From assembly GCF_014109725.1 (NCBI RefSeq), contig NZ_CP058554.1, positions 372,001 through 436,000 on the forward strand: a stretch of 64,000 nucleotides of DNA, given 5' to 3'. The DNA is from Comamonas piscis. GTDB lineage: Bacteria > Pseudomonadota > Gammaproteobacteria > Burkholderiales > Burkholderiaceae_C. A program made the position numbers and the translations under genes. Below the pieces are notes generated by a model. That model was not told the origin of the DNA, did not search any database, and worked only from the letters and a program-made list of their open reading frames with translations. Positions within the stretch are counted from its first letter, which is position 1; every line of letters starts with the position of its first letter. Below, in pieces: positions 10,208-17,387 of the stretch.

Positions 10208-10891
10208 TCAAACAGGTGGCTGCAAGCCAGGTATCTCGTTGCCGTCAAACTCGGCCTTGCTGACCACGCGCCAGGCGTTGTGCACTGGCAGATGTTCGAT
10301 CAGCACAATCTCGGTGCCGCGCGGCAGGTCACGATCGGGCGAGCGCATCTGCACATTGAGCCCACCGCCGCCGTCATCGACGCTGCCATAGCCCTGGGTA
10401 GCGTTGACCACCCCGCTGCGCACCAGGCCCGTGCGGCCCAGCAGCACCTGCGGGGTTTCGGGCGGCGCAATACGCGCTACCAGGCCGCGCAGCGGCCGCA
10501 GCAGCACCACCGTGGCGGCAAAGCCCAGCACCAGCGCGGCAACCGCCAGCGCGCTGCCGATGAGCAGGTTAAGCCAGGCCCAGCCCTCGGGCATGGGCAC
10601 CAGGTGGCACAGCACATAGGAGGCCAGCCAGGACATCAGCAGCAGCACCGTCAGGATGACGGTGGCGGGAATGCCGCCCAGCCCCACCTTCAGCAGCAAG
10701 CCGGCCAGTGCGCTGACCGAATGCTCGACACCATGGGCATGGTCGCTGCCATCAAACAGCAGCCACTGGTCCAGCGAATCGGTCTCCACCAGGCCCAGCA
10801 GGGCAATCAGCCAATACAGCAGCATGCACAGCAGCAGCGCGCCAAAAATAAAGGTTGGAAAGCCCAGTGCGTAGTGCAAAAAAGCCGACAT
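10208..10891 (-). CDS. yqiJ: YqiJ-like OB-fold inner-membrane protein
   Basis: A 227-residue membrane protein with helices near residues 10-33, 60-82 and 105-135. It ends in a soluble beta-rich domain (about 150-227, LLGRTGLVRSGVV onward) that fits the OB fold of NfeD/YqiJ proteins. A good ribosome site (AGAGGGG) lies 7 nt before the ATG at 10891. The family is known as the partner of SPFH/flotillin proteins and is almost always encoded beside one, as here, with the flotillin starting 83 nt downstream. It probably anchors or modulates flotillin assemblies at the cytoplasmic membrane. Confidence 0.85.
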   Translation of the reverse strand: MSAFLHYALGFPTFIFGALLLCMLLYWLIALLGLVETDSLDQWLLFDGSDHAHGVEHSVSALAGLLLKVGLGGIPATVILTVLLLMSWLASYVLCHLVPMPEGWAWLNLLIGSALAVAALVLGFAATVVLLRPLRGLVARIAPPETPQVLLGRTGLVRSGVVNATQGYGSVDDGGGGLNVQMRSPDRDLPRGTEIVLIEHLPVHNAWRVVSKAEFDGNEIPGLQPPV

Positions 10892-10980
10892 GGCAGACCC
10901 CTCTTGTTGGTGTGCAGCGGCAGGCCAAGGCCTGCGCGCACTTGTTGTGTGTTGTCGGGCCAGCAGGGGCCCTGCCGCGA

Positions 10981-11688
10981 TCAGCCCTCTTTGGAGCCGC
11001 TGCGCTGCGCCTTGAGGCGCTCCAGCACCGACTGCGCATTGCCTGCAGAGGCGGTGATGCCGGCAGCGCGCAGCTTGGCGTCGAGTGCGTCTTCGCTGCT
11101 GCTTTGCGCCAGCTCGGCCGCACTTTCCATGCGGGCACCGCGTTCGGCCTGCTTTTGCTTGATGCGTTCTAGCGAATCCAGCGCCGTTTGCACGCGCGAC
11201 TGCGAGCCGGTGTAGCGGCCCGCCACGGTGGCCTGGGCGCGCTGCACGCTCTCGGTGGCCTTGACGGTATCGGTCTGCTGCTTGAGGCGCTTGATATGGG
11301 ACTGCGCCGTCTGGATGGCGTTGCGCAGCTGCTCCACGCTTTGGCTGAAAGCGCTCAGCTGGGTCTCTTCCTCGTTGCGCTGGGTTTCCAGCAGAGCGAC
11401 CTTGCCGGCCACTTCCAATGCCAGTGCTTCATCCTGGGTTTCCAGCGCCTTGATCGCATAGCCTTCGTACTCGGCAATCTTGGCCTGCGTGGTCTGCAGC
11501 TTGCCAGCGGCGAGCTTTTGCTTGGCCATGATCTCGGCCAGCGCTTCCTTGGAGCGGTTCAGGTCGTTGTCGGCGTCGCGGATTTCCTGGTCCAGGATGC
11601 GCAGCGCCTGGCTGTCGGTCACGGTTTCGCCCGCTTCATGGGCGGCGCCACGCAGGGCGGTCACCAGCTTGTTCCATACGGTCATCAT
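10981..11688 (-). CDS. yjfJ: PspA/IM30 (ESCRT-III-like) protein, YjfJ type
   Basis: A 235-residue, almost wholly helical coiled-coil protein beginning MTVWNKLVTALRGAAHEAGE, with the amphipathic N-terminal helix characteristic of PspA/Vipp1. It continues into long helices with repeated Gln/Lys/Glu heptads and ends in a flexible Ser/Lys tail. PspA homologues coat and repair stressed inner membranes. Two tandem ATGs exist at 11688 and 11685. AAGGAG lies 3 nt before the first and 6 nt before the second, so the second may be the main start. It sits between the YjfI and YqiJ genes, matching the enterobacterial yjfI-yjfJ order, but no yjfK/DUF2491 gene is present between them. Confidence 0.88.
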   Translation of the reverse strand: MMTVWNKLVTALRGAAHEAGETVTDSQALRILDQEIRDADNDLNRSKEALAEIMAKQKLAAGKLQTTQAKIAEYEGYAIKALETQDEALALEVAGKVALLETQRNEEETQLSAFSQSVEQLRNAIQTAQSHIKRLKQQTDTVKATESVQRAQATVAGRYTGSQSRVQTALDSLERIKQKQAERGARMESAAELAQSSSEDALDAKLRAAGITASAGNAQSVLERLKAQRSGSKEG

Positions 11689-11725
11689 GTTCTCCTTGTA
11701 CTGTGGGTGGTGGGCCTGCAGTCCG

Positions 11726-12364
11726 TCAGACCTGCGCCAAGGTCAGATAGGGTGCCAGCGCCTCAGTGGCCTGGATCACGCTGTCAGCCAGGATCAGGAT
11801 CTCGGCCAGGATGTCGTCCGTGCTGCTGTTGGCGCGCATCGCGGCGAACATCACATAGCCTTCGCCGCCATGGGCCTGGGGCTCCAGCGCCATGGTCGTG
11901 AACGGAAACAGCTTTTGCAGCCGCAGAATCTGGGCATTGAGGCCCGCGCCATCGCGCACCTGGTTGGCGGGCCACAAGAAGGCCTCAACCACCAGCTGCT
12001 CGCCCGACAAGGCCACATGCACGGGCAGGTCGCCAAAATCCGTCAAGGTGACCAAGACACTGGCCTCGGCCCCGTCGAACACTTCGATGTGCAACTTGCC
12101 CTCGCGGGCCAGCGCCGATGCGTGCAGCTCTTCGGCCAACGCGTGAATCGTGCGGTAGTGGTGCTTGCTGTTTTCCATGCTGCCCTCCTGGTGGTTGATG
12201 GCGATTGAACCCGGTTGTGCATGCGGCTGGCGCATCTGGCGCTCCAGCAGATGCAGGACCGCGCTGTACTCTGGGAGTACCCAGATTTCTTTTTTCACCA
12301 GGCCCTGCTCCCGCAGCCGTTGGCGGTGCAGGCGCTGGTAGTGGGCTGATGTTTTTTGTTCCAT
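11726..12364 (-). CDS. yjfI: YjfI / DUF2170 family protein with basic N-terminal extension
   Basis: A 212-residue protein of unknown biochemical role that accompanies PspA homologues of the YjfJ type. Residues 63-212 form an acidic alpha/beta domain (HIEVFDGAEASVLVTLTDFG ...) that I take as DUF2170. Residues 1-50 are strongly basic (QRLHRQRLREQGLVKKEIWV) and resemble a small DNA- or RNA-binding segment. The start at 12364 has only a weak ribosome site. A second ATG at 12178 (MENSKHHYRT) has a near-perfect AGGAGGG 7 nt upstream and would yield a 150-residue form without the basic part. It is the first gene of the envelope block, so the promoter should lie in 12365-12450. Confidence 0.8.
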   Translation of the reverse strand: MEQKTSAHYQRLHRQRLREQGLVKKEIWVLPEYSAVLHLLERQMRQPHAQPGSIAINHQEGSMENSKHHYRTIHALAEELHASALAREGKLHIEVFDGAEASVLVTLTDFGDLPVHVALSGEQLVVEAFLWPANQVRDGAGLNAQILRLQKLFPFTTMALEPQAHGGEGYVMFAAMRANSSTDDILAEILILADSVIQATEALAPYLTLAQV

Positions 12365-12381
12365 GGGCCTACCATAGCAGT

Positions 12382-12395
12382 CATCACATGTGATG
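12382..12395. promoter_or_regulatory. 14-bp palindrome in the leader of the envelope-stress block
   Basis: CATCACATGTGATG is a perfect 14-bp palindrome 18 nt upstream of the YjfI ATG. A second small palindrome, GTACATGTAA-like, abuts it. The position suits a repressor operator or a site read by the basic N-terminus of YjfI itself. No regulator gene is linked, so the assignment is only positional. Confidence 0.4.
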
Positions 12396-12527
12396 TGTAC
12401 ATGTAATAGTTTCAATATGTAAATTTCTTTTTAAAATCATAGCGCTGCATGGCCTATTCAGGTGATTCTCAGGCGGTTTGTCCCGCTAGAGACGGGCCCG
12501 GCCGCCGCGCCTGCCCACAATGGCTGC

Positions 12528-13295
12528 ATGGACCTGATCGCCCTGCACCACGCCCTCGCCAGCCTGCAAGACAACGGCGTGGCCACCTTGGCTTTTCGCA
12601 ACGCCGGCAGCCTCAATATCCTGTCGTCACCGGTATTGGAGGACCTGGCTCAGGCGCTGGATACCTTGGCGCAGGATGCGCGCATCCGCGTGCTGGTGCT
12701 GCGCGGCACGGGCGACAAGGCCTTTGTCGCCGGCGCTGATATCAAGGAGATGCGGTCGCTGACGCCCGACAATGCCGCCGCCTTCATCAGCCGGCTGCGC
12801 CGCGTCTGCGAAGGGGCGCGCCAGTTTCCCACCCCGGTGATTGCGCGCCTGCCGGGCTGGACCCTGGGCGGCGGGCTAGAGCTGGCCTGTGCCTGCGATA
12901 TCCGCATTGCCAGCAACCGCGTGCAATGCGGCATGCCCGAAGTGCAGGTGGGCATCCCCTCGGTGATCCATGCCGCGCTGCTGCCCCGGCTGATTGGCGC
13001 AGCGCGCACGCAGTGGCTGCTGCTGACTGGCGACAACATCGATGCTGCGCAGGCGCTGCAATGGGGGCTGCTGGACCAGGTGGTGCCACCCCAGCGGCTT
13101 GACGACGAAGTGGAGCGGCTGGCCCACAAGCTGGCCGGCTATGGCCCGCAGGCGCTGCGCCAGCAAAAGCGCATGCTGCGCGCCTGGGAGCGGCAATCCA
13201 TAGACCAAGCCATCGACGACAGCGTGCAGGAATTCGCCAACGCCTTCAAGACCGGTGAGCCCCAGGCCTATATGGCCCGGTTTGGCCAGCACTGA
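12528..13295 (+). CDS. enoyl-CoA hydratase/isomerase family protein
   Basis: A 255-residue crotonase-fold enzyme. The start at 12528 (MDLIALHHALAS) is chosen because the crotonase core begins there; an open frame 22 codons longer has no family character. The oxyanion-hole loop is KAFVAGADIKEM. The two glutamates expected for hydratases are visible in GGGLELACACD and CGMPEVQVGIPS (equivalents of rat Glu144 and Glu164), so hydration of a 2-enoyl-CoA is likely. It is divergent from the envelope block and followed by a MITE-like element. No neighbour reveals its substrate. Confidence 0.85.
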   Translation: MDLIALHHALASLQDNGVATLAFRNAGSLNILSSPVLEDLAQALDTLAQDARIRVLVLRGTGDKAFVAGADIKEMRSLTPDNAAAFISRLRRVCEGARQFPTPVIARLPGWTLGGGLELACACDIRIASNRVQCGMPEVQVGIPSVIHAALLPRLIGAARTQWLLLTGDNIDAAQALQWGLLDQVVPPQRLDDEVERLAHKLAGYGPQALRQQKRMLRAWERQSIDQAIDDSVQEFANAFKTGEPQAYMARFGQH

Positions 13296-13320
13296 GACGC
13301 TGCACGTTCTCCCTCCGCTA

Positions 13321-13481
13321 GGGATCCTCTGCAAAACCCTCGCCAAGCGGGATGGACGCGGATCGGGATGAGACGCAAGGCGTCTTTTGCAGTCGAGCCG
13401 TAGCTATTGACAAGGAAGACAACGCAGCGGATCGCCCGAGACCGCGTTCAGACCACGGCAGGGAGTTATGCAGAGGGTCCC
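13321..13481. mobile_element. 161-bp MITE-like element with terminal inverted repeats
   Basis: The left end GGGATCCTCTGCAAAACCC (13321 on) pairs with the right end, which on the opposite strand reads GGGACCCTCTGCATAACTCC (13481 backwards). These are about 20-bp imperfect terminal inverted repeats with 16 of the first 19 positions matching. The flanks are TA on both sides (13319-13320 and 13482-13483), as expected for a TA target duplication of IS5/IS1182-like elements. There is no transposase frame inside. It appears to be a non-autonomous relic downstream of the hydratase gene. The family attribution is inference; the ends are seen directly. Confidence 0.65.
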
Positions 13482-13736
13482 TAAGCGCTCCGCTGGGGGA
13501 CAGCCGTCAGTAGCGCCTGCCTGCTGGTGCCCGGCCCCCACGCCCGGGCCCCTTTCCTTGCCCTTGATCGCCCATCCGCCTCAGCCGGGCACCGTTTCAT
13601 TGCACGCAGACAGTCGCTGGCTACGCAACAGATGTACACGCAGCGTGTGCCTCCCCTTCGCCAGTTTTCAAGCATTTTTTCTATCGGACTGCTCTTACAC
13701 CCGCTATCAAACGCATCATCCAGCAACAAAAAATAC

Positions 13737-13765
13737 TGCTGCACTGCAGCATTTACGCTGCAGCA
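13737..13765. promoter_or_regulatory. TGCTGCA palindrome plus third repeat
   Basis: TGCTGCA-C-TGCAGCA (13737-13751) is a perfect 15-bp palindrome. After 7 nt comes a third half-site, TGCAGCA (13759-13765). It lies about 200 nt upstream of the exopolysaccharide cluster and looks like a multi-half-site operator. Confidence 0.4.
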
Positions 13766-13800
13766 ATCGTCAAAAATCGCTTCCAAATCAAGCATCAATT

Positions 13801-13813
13801 TGTAACGGTTACA
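13801..13813. promoter_or_regulatory. TGTAACGGTTACA palindrome
   Basis: A perfect 13-bp palindrome (TGTAAC-G-GTTACA) in the non-coding leader upstream of the exopolysaccharide cluster. Its size and symmetry are typical of a dimeric helix-turn-helix repressor or activator site. No regulator gene is adjacent. Confidence 0.45.
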
Positions 13814-13850
13814 GGATAGCCATTCTGCAGAGTGTTGATAGTCATTCGCT

Positions 13851-13879
13851 TTAACGTTAATAAATGCTTACTTATTAAC
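13851..13879. promoter_or_regulatory. AT-rich nested palindromes (TTAACGTTAA and GTTAATAA/TTATTAAC)
   Basis: TTAACGTTAA (13851-13860) is a perfect palindrome. It overlaps an 8-bp inverted repeat, GTTAATAA (13856-13863) and TTATTAAC (13872-13879), with an 8-nt spacer. The stretch is strikingly AT-rich against the local background and is a plausible regulator or H-NS-like silencer binding region for the downstream cluster. Confidence 0.45.
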
Positions 13880-13910
13880 TCGGATACTTGTTGAAACACT
13901 ATTCATGCAT

Positions 13911-13939
13911 TTGTGTCGATTGATATAATCGAAACACAA
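13911..13939 (+). promoter_or_regulatory. candidate promoter -10 inside an inverted repeat
   Basis: A consensus TATAAT (13924-13929) sits at the centre of an inverted repeat with arms TTGTGTCGATT (13911-13921) and AATCGAAACACAA (13927-13939), which pair except for two extra bases in the right arm. No good -35 lies 17 nt upstream, which would fit an activator-dependent promoter. A protein bound to this repeat would block or control the promoter. The cluster's first ATG is 40 nt downstream of the -10. Confidence 0.5.
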
Positions 13940-13968
13940 GTCGTAAGAATTTTTTTCTATCAAGCACC

Positions 13969-15423
13969 ATGGCCAAGCACTCTCACCCTTCTAGCCAGGC
14001 ACCTGCACTCTGCGCAGTGTTCCTGGGCTTTTTGCCTGTGCTGGCCCATGCACAGCCCTTCACGCCTTACCAAGCCAGCTGGGCCACCTGGGCACTAGGC
14101 TTGTGCCTGGCGGCGCTGCTACTGGTGGTGCTGCTGGAGGCGCTCTACACCTTCCGCCACTACGCCTTCACGCTCAACCGGCTCTTCGCCCGCCAGCGGC
14201 CGCTGTATGCCGGCATTGAGCAAGCGCACTGGCCGCATATCACCGTCTTTATTGCAGCGCACAACGAAGAGGCCGTGATCTCCGGCTGCATCGAGGCGCT
14301 CTTGGATGTGGACTACCCGCGTGATCGCCTGACGATCATGCCGGTCAATGACCGCTCGACCGATGGCACGCGCCAGATCATCGACAGCTATGCCGACCGC
14401 CACCCCGGCCGCCTGCAGCTGTTCCACCGCCAGGAAGGCCCTCCGGGCAAGGCGGCGGCGCTGGCCGACGCCACGGCCATCGTCCAGGCCCGGGGCGAGT
14501 CCGAACTGATCGTGGTCTTTGACGCCGACTACCTGCCCGGCAAGAAAATCATCAAGCAGCTGGTGGCCCCCTTCCTCGACCCCGAAGTGGGCGCCGTGAT
14601 GGGCCGCGTGGTGCCGCAGAACGCTGGCGTGAACCTGCTGACCCGCTTGCTGGATCTGGAGCGCTCCGGCGGCTACCAGGTGGACCAGCAGGCCCGCTAC
14701 AACATGGGTGCCGTGGCGCAATATGGCGGCACCGTGGGCGGCATCCGCCTGAGCGCACTGCAGGACGTGGGCGGCTGGACCCCCGAAGTCCTGGCCGAAG
14801 ACACCGACCTGACCTACCGCTTGCTGCTCAAGGGCTGGCAAACCGCCTACCTGGGCTATGCCGAATGCTATGAGGAAGTGCCAGAGAGCTGGGCCGTGCG
14901 TTTTCGCCAGATCAGCCGCTGGGCCAAGGGCCACAACCAGGTGATGACCAAGCTGGGCACCGAGATGCTGACCCGCAAGGGCCTGCGCTGGATGGAACGG
15001 CTGGACGGCATCGCGCTGCTGGGCGTGTTCCTGATGTCGCCCATCCTGCTGGTGGGCTGGCTGCTTGCCCTGGTACTGACGGTCACCGGCTACGGCATCG
15101 GCGCCAATGTGAACATCGCGCTGCTGATGCTGCTGATTGCCACCGGTTTTGCCTGCGTGGGCAACTTCGCGGCATTCTTTGAAGTGGCGGCCGCCGTGCA
15201 TCTGGATGGCCACCAACGCCGCCTGCGCCTGCTGCCTTTGCTGCTGACCGGTTTTGTGGTCAGCATGGTGGCGGTCTCCAAGGCCACCATCGATGGCCTG
15301 GTCCTGGACAAGCTGTTCAAGCGCCAGTTCAAATGGGACAAGACCGTGCGCTACCGCCAGGCGCCCGCTGCAGCCACTGCCGCCGTCGTCCTGCCTGCAG
15401 CACTGCCAGAAGCCCGTGTATGA
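13969..15423 (+). CDS. processive GT2 polysaccharide synthase
   Basis: A 484-residue membrane glycosyltransferase, probably the polymerase/translocase of an exopolysaccharide. It has hydrophobic segments at residues 11-28 and 41-62, a cytosolic GT2 domain (about 90-330) and three or four helices at about 345-435. The processive-synthase motifs are present: FDADY (D185, D187 for nucleotide-sugar and metal), EDTD (277-280) and QISRW (314-318). No PilZ domain is seen, so cyclic-di-GMP control would need another protein. It heads a tight cluster and overlaps the next gene by ATGA. The arrangement parallels yaiP of E. coli. Substrate is inferred to be an N-acetylhexosamine from the linked 2-epimerase and deacetylase genes. 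Confidence 0.85.
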   Translation: MAKHSHPSSQAPALCAVFLGFLPVLAHAQPFTPYQASWATWALGLCLAALLLVVLLEALYTFRHYAFTLNRLFARQRPLYAGIEQAHWPHITVFIAAHNEEAVISGCIEALLDVDYPRDRLTIMPVNDRSTDGTRQIIDSYADRHPGRLQLFHRQEGPPGKAAALADATAIVQARGESELIVVFDADYLPGKKIIKQLVAPFLDPEVGAVMGRVVPQNAGVNLLTRLLDLERSGGYQVDQQARYNMGAVAQYGGTVGGIRLSALQDVGGWTPEVLAEDTDLTYRLLLKGWQTAYLGYAECYEEVPESWAVRFRQISRWAKGHNQVMTKLGTEMLTRKGLRWMERLDGIALLGVFLMSPILLVGWLLALVLTVTGYGIGANVNIALLMLLIATGFACVGNFAAFFEVAAAVHLDGHQRRLRLLPLLLTGFVVSMVAVSKATIDGLVLDKLFKRQFKWDKTVRYRQAPAAATAAVVLPAALPEARV

Positions 15424-16373
15424 CCTCCCCAGCCAACCCCTTGCTGTTTGGCAGCATGTGGCTCATCGTGACCGCCTTGGTCTTCCTGCTGCCCCTGCTG
15501 CCTGCGCTGCGCGAGCTGTATTCGCGCAGCGATGCCGATGCGCTAGCCATTGATCCGCTGGACAACGGCCGCACCGACTACGCTGCCCAGCGCATGGCCG
15601 AGCAGCTCGACCTGCTCGAAACCATGCCCCGCGTAGCCCAATGGCGCTACGACGACCAGGGCCGTCTGATGGTGCCCCGGGGCCAGGGGCGCCTGATGGC
15701 CAGGACCGCGCTGCCGGTGGTGGTCGGCTTTCGGTCCCAGCTCCGCACCCTTGTTTCCAGCGATATCGTCGAGCTGCAAGCCAATAGCGTGGTGCAGCGC
15801 GTGCTGCATGCCAAGAGCATCCACTGCCTGGGCCCCGCACAGCTGGCGCGCCTGACCAGCGCCGAGCGCCATATCGTGCTATCGCCGGGTGCACGCTTTG
15901 TGCGCCTCTCGGCCGCCTGCATCTTTACCTGGCCGCTCAAGCGCTCTCTGAGCTTTCCGCTGCCCGAGCTGGGCACCGGCATGCCGCTGACCCGCCTGCA
16001 ACGGCGCCATGAAGGGGACCTGCGCATTCCCGCCGGCAGCATCGTGCAGGGCGGCCTGGTCATCACCGGCAACCTGCTGATGGAGGAGATGTCCGTGGTC
16101 GTGGGCCATGTCAAGGTGCATGGCAATGCCATCCTGGCCCAGAGTGCCTGCGTGCAAGGCGCCGTGTTCGTGCAGGGCGACCTGCAGACCAAGGGCAACA
16201 ACTATGTCGAAGGCCCCTTGTGCGCCGGCAAGCGCCTGCATCTCGGCCCCGACAGCCAGGTGGGCGACAAGGACTGCCTCAGCAGTGTCTCGGCCTGGAC
16301 CATTGCCCTGCACGCCAGTGTGCGGGTCTATGGCAGTATTGCGGCAGTTCGTTCCGGACAGGTGGTGCTATGA
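15420..16373 (+). CDS. membrane-anchored beta-helix (bactofilin/hexapeptide-like) protein
   Basis: A 317-residue protein of unknown function. The ATG at 15420 overlaps the synthase stop (ATGA), implying translational coupling. Residues about 10-30 form one membrane anchor. Residues about 30-200 are mixed. Residues about 200-315 contain regularly spaced short strands with Gly and hydrophobic repeats (IVQGGLVITGN, VVVGHVKVHGN, CVQGAVFVQGD), as in bactofilins or left-handed beta-helix acyltransferases. No acetyltransferase histidine is obvious. E. coli yaiX, the damaged hexapeptide gene beside yaiP, may be the counterpart. A role as scaffold for the synthase or as acyl-decorating enzyme is inference. 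Confidence 0.7.
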   Translation: MTSPANPLLFGSMWLIVTALVFLLPLLPALRELYSRSDADALAIDPLDNGRTDYAAQRMAEQLDLLETMPRVAQWRYDDQGRLMVPRGQGRLMARTALPVVVGFRSQLRTLVSSDIVELQANSVVQRVLHAKSIHCLGPAQLARLTSAERHIVLSPGARFVRLSAACIFTWPLKRSLSFPLPELGTGMPLTRLQRRHEGDLRIPAGSIVQGGLVITGNLLMEEMSVVVGHVKVHGNAILAQSACVQGAVFVQGDLQTKGNNYVEGPLCAGKRLHLGPDSQVGDKDCLSSVSAWTIALHASVRVYGSIAAVRSGQVVL

Positions 16374-17377
16374 AAAAACGCAATCTCTGGATCGCCTCTG
16401 CCGCGATGGCCTGGCAGTTGGCAGGTGCCGCGCAGGCGGCCGAGCCCCCGGCGCTGGCTGAATTTGCCACCGGCGATGGTGCCTACTACACCACGCTGGG
16501 TGGTCAGGTTGTGGACCCTTACTTCATCAACAAGGGTTTCACGATCGCGCTGCAGGCGGATGTCCCGCTGAAGGCCGAGTTGCGGCGCTGGCTGGCCTGG
16601 CTGCTGCCCCGCCAGCGTCTCGATGGTGGCTTTGACCGCTTCTGCCCCGCCGGTGACAACAGCTGGCGCAGCTGCATGGGAGCCGATGCCGACGACTCCA
16701 TGGCCGCCACCACGATCGAGATGTTGCACCAGGCGAAGCAGAAAAAGTGGCTCACCAGCAGCCAGTTCGTGGCGGCCGATCAGGCCATTGCGCGCAGCCA
16801 GCAGCTGCTGACGCGCCTGCGCAACCCCAAGAACCAGCTCTACAAAGCCTTGTTGAACACCGAGCTGTACTACCTGATGGACAACGTCGAGGTCTACGAA
16901 GCATTGCGTGTGACCGAGGGCGCGCAGGCGGGCCCGGCCTCCAAGCAGCTGGCAGCAGCCATCAACCGGAGCTTTCGCAGTGGCAGCGACTGGAAGCCGG
17001 CCTTGCCCGAATATGACCGCCCGCAGTTCTACCCCCACACCTTGGCCAGCGCCTACCTGTGGCAAACCGGGGTCATTTCCCGCGCCGAATCGGACCGCGC
17101 CACCGCCCAGTGGCTGGCCCAGCATGGCCGCGCCTGGCTCTCGCGCAGCGAAGATGACTATGCATGGGGCCTGATTGCATGGAAAATGCGCCAGACTGCA
17201 CCGATCCAGGCCGCCTGCTGGCGCGCATCGCTGCGGCCCTTCAAGCCCGCAGTGGGCTGGACGGTGCTGGATGCGATGATCGACCAGGCACTGGCGCATA
17301 CGGGCATCGGCACGCAGTGCCCTTTTGTCACGGCAACCGCGACTGCACCGGCGACTCCCTCTGCTGCCAACCCTTGA
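16370..17377 (+). CDS. secreted glycoside-hydrolase-like protein
   Basis: A 335-residue periplasmic protein whose ATG at 16370 again overlaps the previous stop (ATGA). The signal peptide is MKKRNLWIASAAM... with cleavage near AQAAEP. The mature part is helical with regularly spaced Trp/Tyr, and contains GGFDRFCPAGDN and GADADDSMAATTIE (about residues 86-115), reminiscent of the acid-rich active-site loops of (alpha/alpha)6 glycosidases such as GH8. Polysaccharide synthase operons commonly carry such a hydrolase (BcsZ, PelA, AlgL roles) for trimming or clearing polymer in the periplasm. The fold is my inference; no family name is certain. Confidence 0.6.
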   Translation: MKKRNLWIASAAMAWQLAGAAQAAEPPALAEFATGDGAYYTTLGGQVVDPYFINKGFTIALQADVPLKAELRRWLAWLLPRQRLDGGFDRFCPAGDNSWRSCMGADADDSMAATTIEMLHQAKQKKWLTSSQFVAADQAIARSQQLLTRLRNPKNQLYKALLNTELYYLMDNVEVYEALRVTEGAQAGPASKQLAAAINRSFRSGSDWKPALPEYDRPQFYPHTLASAYLWQTGVISRAESDRATAQWLAQHGRAWLSRSEDDYAWGLIAWKMRQTAPIQAACWRASLRPFKPAVGWTVLDAMIDQALAHTGIGTQCPFVTATATAPATPSAANP

Positions 17378-17387
17378 GGCTGACACC

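Noticed and set aside
8373..10391. 672-codon open frame opposite the flotillin gene
   Set aside because: Composition is Leu/Gly/His/Phe repeats that mirror the flotillin Ala/Glu/Lys codons; no ribosome site or family features.
13468..13854. 128-codon open frame upstream of the polysaccharide cluster
   Set aside because: It begins inside the MITE-like element and runs through the palindrome region; no ribosome site, composition unlike a protein.
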